Origin: Hysterangium stoloniferum
Taxonomy: Eukaryota; Basidiomycota; Agaricomycetes; Hysterangiales; Hysterangiaceae
NCBI GenBank assembly: GCA_015178975.1
Contig: WHVD01000093.1
Location: 186,001 to 250,000 of the forward strand
Direction of reading: 5' to 3'
DNA: 64,000 bases
The notes beneath the pieces were generated by a model, which worked only from the letters and a program-made list of their open reading frames with translations, was not told where the DNA came from and ran no database searches. The position numbers and the translations under genes are program-made. This document shows positions 57,201-64,000 of this stretch, in pieces (the stretch's first letter is position 1; every line of letters begins with the position of its first letter).

Positions 57201-59005
57201 GTGTGCACCATCAGGATATCTCAAACCAGAGGACAAAGGAAAGGTCCTCAAACTTCTGCTGAGTTTGTATGGACTCAAACAGGCAGGATTTGAATGGTCA
57301 GAAGAGCTAGAAAAGTTCTTTTTAGACTTTGGATTCACCAGGTCACAAGTTGATCAAGCTGTATACTTCAGGAGGAAAATGGAAGAGCACATGGTCATCA
57401 CAGTGTCAGTAGATGACATGGCCATCACTTCCAAGTATCTCCAACACATTTTGAAATTCAAGGCACAACTCTGAACAAGATTCGAGATCTCTAACCTGGG
57501 GGAGTTGAGTTGGTTATTAGGCCTCAAGGTTGAGCATGACTGCCAAGCCTACTCTATAGCAATATCACAGAAGGCATATGTGGAAACCATCCTAAAATGT
57601 TTCTGACTTGAAGATGCAAAACCCATCCATATTCTGATGCACACAGGGAGTATAATTTCTATTGATCAATCTCCCTCTACTTCTGATGAATTGAAGGACA
57701 TGCAAGATGTTCCTTACCAGTGTAGAATAGGATCACTGATGTATGCAGCCACAAGTTCAAGGCCTGACATAGCTGTAGCATTCCCTGTTGCAATTTTAGG
57801 AGGTTGTCCATAATCATTATAATATCAGATGTTTACTGGTAAATTTTATATTTCTACAAAACTCCATCTTTAAATAGTGATATATCCTCTGAGACTATTA
57901 TATTGTTAACCACCAACCCTAAGAAACAATTCTCCTTATTACATCCTAAACAATTCAGAGTTAATTAATAGAACCTATTGTATATGGTTTTCCAAGTTAT
58001 GTAAACACTTGCTAATACTTTTGTTGTTAATTTGTTTTTTAAAAGCTAAACTATAGTTATTTCCTAGTAAAATATGTGATATATAATTGGAAATTTTTTG
58101 TCCTGTGGCTTTCTTAGTTGGGTGAAATCACCTATATATTCTGGGTATGTTGAATCAAGTAGAAATCTGTTCAGATTGACAGATCCATTCCAAAGTAATA
58201 CATATGTATTTAGAGGTGCCAATGATATGGAATGGACTATCTAAAGGTATCTATTTTTTAAAAGTATCAGTGTTTCAAACTACTAATTTTTTTATTGTCT
58301 ACTCATGTCCAGAAAGATTCTTTAGTTTGTAATGTACAAGAGAGTTTAAAACTTTCAAAAAGTTTTAAAAACCAAATTATGTGTGAATCACATCCCAGAT
58401 GTTTAAATGACCTTTAGAGTATACTAGAATTTGGTATACTTAATAGTTTTCAGATATCCTCCTTATCACAATTTATGTGAAACCCTGGACATACCCATTG
58501 GGAAACAGTAAAGGATGTTATCCACTATCTGAAAGGTACAACTGACTTTTGACTGACTTTAGGAGCAAACAGCACTAGATTAGAGGCATATGTAGATGCT
58601 GATTGGGCATCACAACTGCACTGGCATTCAATGTCAGGATACACCATTTACCTCCATGGATCTCCAGTAGCATGGAGCACTTGCAAACAGTCACACATTG
58701 CACTCTCCACTGCCAAAGCAGAGTACATCACACTCACAGCAGTAGTTCAAGAAGTGCTATATTTACAGGCATTCTTAGAGGAGATATATGGACCAGTGTC
58801 ATCTCAGATTCCTATCCACTGTGACAATCAAGGAGCTATTGCACTAGCATCAAATAACAAGTTCCATGCACATACCAAATACATTGACATCCGATATCAT
58901 TTCATCCAAAACCTAGTTCAAAACAGAATCATTGACCTCGTATATTGCCCTTCAGAGGAGAACATACCTAGCAGACATATTTACCAAAGCCCTACCATGA
59001 TCTAG
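54217..59005 (+). pseudogene. Copia gag-pol polyprotein
   Basis: Order is that of Ty1/Copia: gag (LAKDGSNWIVYKGKLL; EYEYRNSLVKQQIFSTL), a -1 base shift near 54640, CCHC knuckle CYNCHCKGHYKSDC (about 55056), protease AIMDSGTTSHFCPD (55276), integrase zinc region (MHALHQILGH...CDACTKAK) and core (VHTDLWGS; FTDDYS), RT (VDIKSAYLNVKLHDDIYM; LYGLKQAGFEW; SVDDMAIT) and RNase H (YVDADWAS; TAKAEYITL; CDNQGAIALASN). Stops include TGA after GNSAFSA (54980), after CPD (55315), after VQFL (55976) and TAA after GHVV. A non-coding insertion splits the RT-RNase H linker. Unlike Gypsy-1, the RT catalytic VDD is intact. Confidence 0.88.
57799..58462. mobile_element. MITE-like insertion in Copia pol
   Basis: A 664-bp AT-rich, non-coding insert between TTA at 57796-57798 and TTA at 58463-58465. 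Removing it and one TTA restores the reading PVAILSQFM. The ends are GGAGG...CCTCC with weak further inverted similarity. A TTA duplication is the mark of PIF/Harbinger elements; the family call is tentative. Confidence 0.6.
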
Positions 59006-59421
59006 ACTCCAGAAGTTATGAGTGGCACTTCAAATAAGTACCACATGTGGGGGAGTGTTGGAGTCTGACATCTCTAGAGTGTCCAATGACAAGTCCTCCA
59101 TTCATGGTCACATGATTGACATCTCCAATCAGTCACAAGATAAACCAGATGTCGGTAACTAACAAGATAAACCAGATGTCGGTAACTAACAAGTTCCAAC
59201 ATCACTCAGTCACAGCATGACAATACACAGAATGCAAACTCATCCATTAATATAGTAATATTTCTTACCAATGTTTTACCAATATCTTTGTAATGTACTT
59301 ACCAAGTATCTCCAGATCATATCAGTTGGAACAGTTAAATACTCATAGCAATCCATCGGATGGGGGTGTGTGAAATATCTTGTCTGACCTCACCCACTTG
59401 CAACTACAGTAATAAATTACA

Positions 59422-61015
59422 TCAATAATAACAAAGGAAATGCATATTTTTGTGGAACGGTTCACCTCCACCAGTAATAGTCAGGTCATGATAGTGAGAG
59501 GAAAAGTTAAATAAAATAGTAATTCAGAAGAGCTACTTTTCTGACTGTTCTCCAATGCTTTCAACATAACTCCTAATAGGATGGATCTTTACCAGCTTAA
59601 GTTAGAATAATTTGATGCCTTACCCTACCCAAAACAACCACTCTTTGACAGTGGGTAGTGGATAATTAATTGTATAGATACCCACACACCAAAGTGCCCT
59701 AAAAGGAAGGCCAATTAATGTACTGTTTACTGTTCAGCAACCAGAGGAGTCAATTAGACCCAAAACCATGAGTAGCAGTTTTGTAATGTCCTGATAAATA
59801 CATTCATTGCTCATGAAATAAAATAAATCAAAAAAATAGGAGTTAAAACTCCAATTGCACAGAACCATTACAATACTGTCGTCACACCATGTCCACTTTC
59901 AAGGTCGCACCCGAACATCAACCTTTTCCCATGAAATTTCTTAAATTGAGTGAGCAATTGAGCTGACAGGTGGTGATAATCCTGCATCCACCAAAGTATC
60001 CTCTAGCACTCCAACAAATGCAAAAAAATGAGGAGAGATGCCGTCCACTACTTGATCTCATGCCTTGATGCTTATTACTGTCCCCTATTACGGTGTCCCA
60101 ACTGTATCAGGTCTAGATTCTGACAGCAATGAGTTAAGTGCAAATGTCACCTACCAGCTTAGCATGAATTTTGAATTTTGAGTTTGACAGGTTAATCAGT
60201 GCTTCAGTTGTGTTGATGAGTCAGCCATCCTTGGTCAATGTTTAGCAGTTCATTTTACACCATAACAAGCATCATAAAAATGTAGATTATATTTATTATA
60301 GTGTGAATAATTATGAAAAAAAAAATCATACAGAGGACTGTATGCTAGTTAGCTTCATCATGTACTGTTGATGCCAGTGCCCCATGATACCACTGTGTAA
60401 TTGCAATTCAACATTTTTGAATAAAACAGATGAGTACTTTCCACTGTATTCTCAAGCTGAAGTTTAAAATATATAAACTATATAAAGTATTATACATGGT
60501 GCTTTTTATCCAAAAACCACAACAGCTTTTTTGATCTGCTGCTATGCCTTGTTGTTCAGGCTGATAAAACTTCTAGAAAGAATTATTAAAAAATACAGTA
60601 GGCTGCAACACACACACACATACCATGTTAAGTTAACCCCAGTCCCTGCAGTGATGGCTCCCTTCACTACCTATGGTCCCTGTCAGCTTCAATTGTGGGA
60701 TTCTGAGCCATTTGGTCAAGAACAAGTTGCCACTTCATGGTAGTCAGGAGGCTCTTTATTGTAGCACCACTGCCTTGTAAGCCAAGCTGCCCTGCAACAG
60801 CAAGCAATAGTTGCTTCACTAATAAAAGAAAGAAGTGAGGTTGAATATCTAGGGAGTGATACAAATCTTACCTCATCTGGATTTCATGCTCTGCAAGAAG
60901 TAGCTTGCTGAGTACCTTACAGTTGGTAATGCCACATCAATTGTATTCAATGAGAAGTTTTTTTATGTTTTCGTCTTTAGAAGGTGCTATGAATGGTTAT
61001 TCAAAAAATGTTAAC
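59422..61015. other. Intergenic region without a recognised gene
   Basis: AT-rich. About 78 bp at 60085-60162 is an inverted near-copy of 62090-62165, just upstream of the DUF3669-like gene. A (CA)n run lies at 60608-60622. No intact coding region seen. Confidence 0.5.
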
Positions 61016-61759
61016 TGTTAAGAACTGAAAACTGACTAATGTTGGTAGGCCGATGGGGACCAATCGGAAGGACTTGGCTTCAGCTTACTGCACCCTCACA
61101 AATATCCGTCAGGTGTCCTTAAATTTCAGATGGGAGAAGACTAGTCCTAACGAGTACCTCACGGTGAGTTACTGATCAGGACCAAAGGATAAGTTGAGTG
61201 TTGGGTCAAGGGGTCGGGGACTGAGAGTGGGCAAGCATACACATAGGCAGAAAGTGGGATACTTAGTATAAGACTTCTAGAGATGAATGTGGGTGTTCTG
61301 AGTTGATATTCTGATTGCCTAGTAACTACAACTACAGCGGGTTCATATACAAGTATTTGGTGTCTAGAAAATATGTATGTACTAACTAAGGGAAGAGTGG
61401 AAACACTACTGACAAATAAACTTGACTAGGAATGGGAAGGTTACGATAAGTTCGGAGGCCATGATTAACTGAGAGTGGAATTACAAGAAAAGGAAATAGT
61501 CTGAGGGTTACAAGTATATATAGACATATGTGAAACATAGAGTAGAATGGATCATCATAATAAAAAGGGATGTATCAGAGTATAACCAGATAGTACGAGT
61601 ATATTTTGATGGGGGTGTAAACGGGGTTTGATCGCCATGAAAACATATGTCAGCGTCGGGAGACTGATGGTTTCCGATGCGATGATTTGAGTGATAACTT
61701 GAACCGTTGATAGGCGGCAATAACCTCGGGGACCGTCGGGTTGTGACATGGTCGTAACA
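61016..61759 (-). repeat. Solo LTR-H copy 3
   Basis: TGTTAAGAAC...GTCGTAACA, 744 bp, with TTAAC duplications (61011-61015, 61760-61764). The shared module near 61069 is shortened. Confidence 0.9.
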
Positions 61760-62162
61760 TTAACCATAATTATATGAGGTAGTAGAAGATTACTCACAGC
61801 AGTGCTTGTATTGATTGGATCCTGAAGGATTCCGATTGTACTGGGTGCTAGACTGGGATAGCACAGACTCAGTATCTGACATCAATGGCAACGATATGAG
61901 CAGAGGCGGCAGTGGCAGCGACAGTGGGCAGCTGTGGAGGTGATAGTGGAGAAAATGACAGTAATATTGGGTGGCCAGCAATGAAAAACGACAGTGATAG
62001 AAGGCAGTGGCGATGTTGAAGTCAACCATTGTCAACGAGAATTCTAAAGTATGAAACTATCCATTATGTAATGAGCTCGGATTTAGCAAACTGGTAGGTG
62101 ACATTTGCACTCAACTCATTGCTGTCAGATTCTAGACCTGATACAGTTGGGACACCATACCT
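61760..62162. promoter_or_regulatory. Upstream region of the DUF3669-like gene
   Basis: No coding signal. Its last 75 bp match, inverted, the segment at 60085-60162, so part of the presumed promoter is repetitive. Confidence 0.4.
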
Positions 62163-63893
62163 ATGCCTTTATCGGACACCAATCCTGAATGGAAAGTTGT
62201 GGCAATTGGTAGAGGCAGTTTCACTACCATCTCCATCCTTGCTGGCTGCCCTGTGGCTTTCAAGCATGTCCTTGTGCTACAGCGTGCCCCAGAACTCAAA
62301 GCAGAGGTGCTCTGCTCATTGTAAGGTAGGCATTGCTTTAGTTCAGCACCTTATGTAATCATATTACTAAGCACCAAGGGCGGCCAAATTTGCAAATCAA
62401 ATTTTTGAAAAATTTATTATGAAGTCAAAAAATGAATTGGAGGGTCACTATACAGAGAGTTCTTGGATCCAAGTTTTTGATGTGAGATTGTGCAGCTTTA
62501 GACTTCTGAGGCATAGTAGTAGAACTGTACAACTGCATGTTTGCTACTGTGCTGCTTATGTAATGCAGCCTGTGATCAAGTGCACAGCTTACTGCACAAG
62601 TACATATGCAACTATACCCTCTTTTCCTTAGGAGAATTTTTATGTAAGTAATATAGGTACATATATTTGAATTTAATACAGTTTTCTTTCCCAATTTTAG
62701 GCCCATCAAACAAGGCTGCCCAATATATCACGTGATGATTATGTAAGTGGCCAATACTGACACTGTCAAAATTTTGAAAATCTCAGAATCACATGGAAAT
62801 GTGCTTTAAGCATTCAGAGACTCAAAAAAAAAGTCAAAATTTGTAAGTCCTACTACTTGGCAAGGGTGAATTATTTTTCAAGTTTTAAACCTGAGAACTG
62901 GAGGAATGGGTCCCAACTCCACTTCCCTGGGCTTTAATTACAGATTATCTATGTTGTGGAAGCACAGAAAGGAATGTGAACAGGTCACTTTTTTGCTTAC
63001 ATAAACAGGTGCCAAACTAAAGTGATGCCTACCTACCTTACCATTTCTGCAACACTAAGGCATTCTTTTCAATTCCTCGCCCTCTCGCATACTACAATCC
63101 AGATGTTGATCCCACTTTTGTTTCCCCCATTTGTATGCCTCCAGGAAGGTCTAGCACCCGAACTCGATGTCCTTTCATCATGGAGGATGATTTCAAAGCC
63201 TTGAACTTGGGAAGTGCGGCCTATGCAATGGATCAAGTCTTTCCTCTTCCTTTGGCAACCGCTCAAATAATTTGTGCATTGTTTTATCCAACAACAGCTA
63301 AGGATGCACCAGTACCATTGCTTTGTCAACTTTATTTCTGCAAAATCATAGCAACCAGTGGAAGGCCTAATAAGTTCTTTAACTCTGCAAACTTCCCCTT
63401 AGATGTTGCTCGCTACACCCAAGTCCTTAGTACTGTAACTAGTACTACCCTCCCATCAGTCAAAAAGATCGCAACTGGCATGGGAGAAATGTTGGGACGT
63501 CTACACTGGTGGGCTGGATACGATGGCCATGACATTGAGTTTGTCATGGGTGGGGCATCCTTCAGTGGCATAGAGGTGTACGTCATCAATTTCAATCAGG
63601 TATATTGCTTGTTTGTCGTTCAAGGTCATTCTACACAACTGATTACTACTTCCAAGCTGCATTCTTGGCTCAGGGAGAAGGAGGACATTAAGCAACTTGT
63701 AGATGCTTTCTTCATTAATGATCCCTATTACCCTCGTCCACGCGCCATTGATCCAATCTATCGGCATTTTCGAACTGGTTACATAAATGCATATCCCCAG
63801 CAGTCCAAAGAGGCGGTCGATATTGCTGAGGCTTTTCTCCTTGCACTCGAAGCAGAACAAGCCCAACGTGACGTGCGCGATATTTCAATTTAA
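62163..63893 (+). CDS. DUF3669-like (fungal 'zinc finger protein' family) protein
   Basis: Exon 1 (62163-62320) reads MPLSDTNPEWKVVAIGRGSF then AFKHVLVLQRAPELKAEVLC, a glycine-loop-like N terminus. Exon 2 starts at 63023, continuing as FDAYLPYHFCNTKAFFSIPRPLAYYNPDVD. The long first intron (702 bp, GT-AG) restores phase exactly; total 342 codons. A second intron, 63600-63656 (57 bp, with a CTGAT branch-like site), is in frame and likely, giving 323 residues. Family-like motifs: MGEMLGRLHWWAGYDGHDIE, VYVINFNQ, and FFINDPYYPRP near the end. The molecular function of DUF3669 is not established; the assignment is from motif memory. No damage seen. It appears to be the only intact host gene in the right 29 kb. 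Confidence 0.65.
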
Positions 63894-64000
63894 CCATGGT
63901 AAATCGTCAATGAGGTGCAACCAAAGTTGTCCTGGATACTGTGTTGCAAGCCGTTGACGTTCAGTGAGCTATTATGGCGATAAGTGGTAGATGGGAATAT
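63894..64000. other. 3' flank at the window edge
   Basis: Only 107 bp remain after the stop codon. Nothing recognisable. Confidence 0.5.

Larger units (their letters stand above)
53436..59421 (+). mobile_element. Ty1/Copia retrotransposon, decayed
   Basis: 5' LTR 53436-54205 (contains LTR-E copy 5), leader and tRNA-half-like primer site overlapping the gag start, gag-pol 54217-59005, purine-rich tract gtgggggag, and 3' LTR 59056-59421. The LTRs (TGTTGGAGTC...AAATTACA) agree closely; the 3' one has a 27-bp internal duplication (about 59149-59190). A 664-bp insertion lies in pol at 57799-58462. Flanking 5-mers (ATAGT and TCAAT) do not match. Stops and frameshifts make it inactive. Confidence 0.88.

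Noticed and set aside
53436-59421. Copia target duplication
   Set aside because: The 5-mers next to the two LTRs (ATAGT, TCAAT) do not match, so no duplication is claimed.
60085-60162. Terminal inverted repeats of a large transposon spanning 60085-62165
   Set aside because: The 78-bp inverted match with 62090-62165 has no matching target duplication or transposase between; a dispersed repeat is simpler.

Overview
The window looks like a transposon-rich chromosome segment of a basidiomycete fungus, most likely an Agaricomycete. The host genes have many short GT-AG introns of about 48-70 bp and fungal protein families (ARP2, pyridoxal kinase, a DNMT5-type methyltransferase, a DUF3669-like protein). 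The rest is AT-richer and packed with chromovirus (Gypsy), Copia and Tc1-like elements. Genus cannot be fixed from the sequence alone.

Layout. 1-445: the 5' end of ARP2 (minus). 639-2072: a pyridoxal kinase, divergent from ARP2, with one GC-AG intron. 2328-7829: a 1,720-residue protein with three START-like modules and a C-terminal membrane segment. 8284-25250: nested repeats. Solo LTRs sit inside LTRs, one LTR is split by a Tc1-like element, one retroelement remnant faces minus, and a near-complete but decayed chromovirus (Gypsy-1) runs 16192-25250. 27622-34674: an apparently intact 11-exon DNMT5 gene of 2,175 residues. 35222-53435: solo LTRs, a second Tc1-like element, and a minus-strand chromovirus (Gypsy-2) cut by many later LTR insertions. 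53436-59421: a decayed Copia element. 62163-63893: a DUF3669-like gene.

Main points. (1) Three retroelement copies with different LTR families carry, between the pol stop and the 3' LTR, a spliced gene in antisense. It encodes a charged coiled-coil region and a six-cysteine cluster with Zn2Cys6 spacing. All three copies are damaged, but intron positions and layout are conserved, which points to an accessory gene inherited by the chromovirus lineage. (2) The DNMT5 gene has a perfect PIP-box-like octapeptide at residues 13-20 and two ACGCGT (MCB-type) sites just before its start. Both fit S-phase, replication-coupled maintenance methylation. (3) The surrounding elements show CGA-to-TGA stops and a CpG-type Asp-to-Asn change in the reverse transcriptase active site, the decay expected of methylated repeats. 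(4) A palindromic module around CAGCTTATAAGCTG is shared by at least five otherwise different LTR families.

Insertion order can be read from exact 5-bp target duplications. I mapped 17 complete LTR insertions with recognisable duplications. LTR family letters (A-J) are local names used only here.
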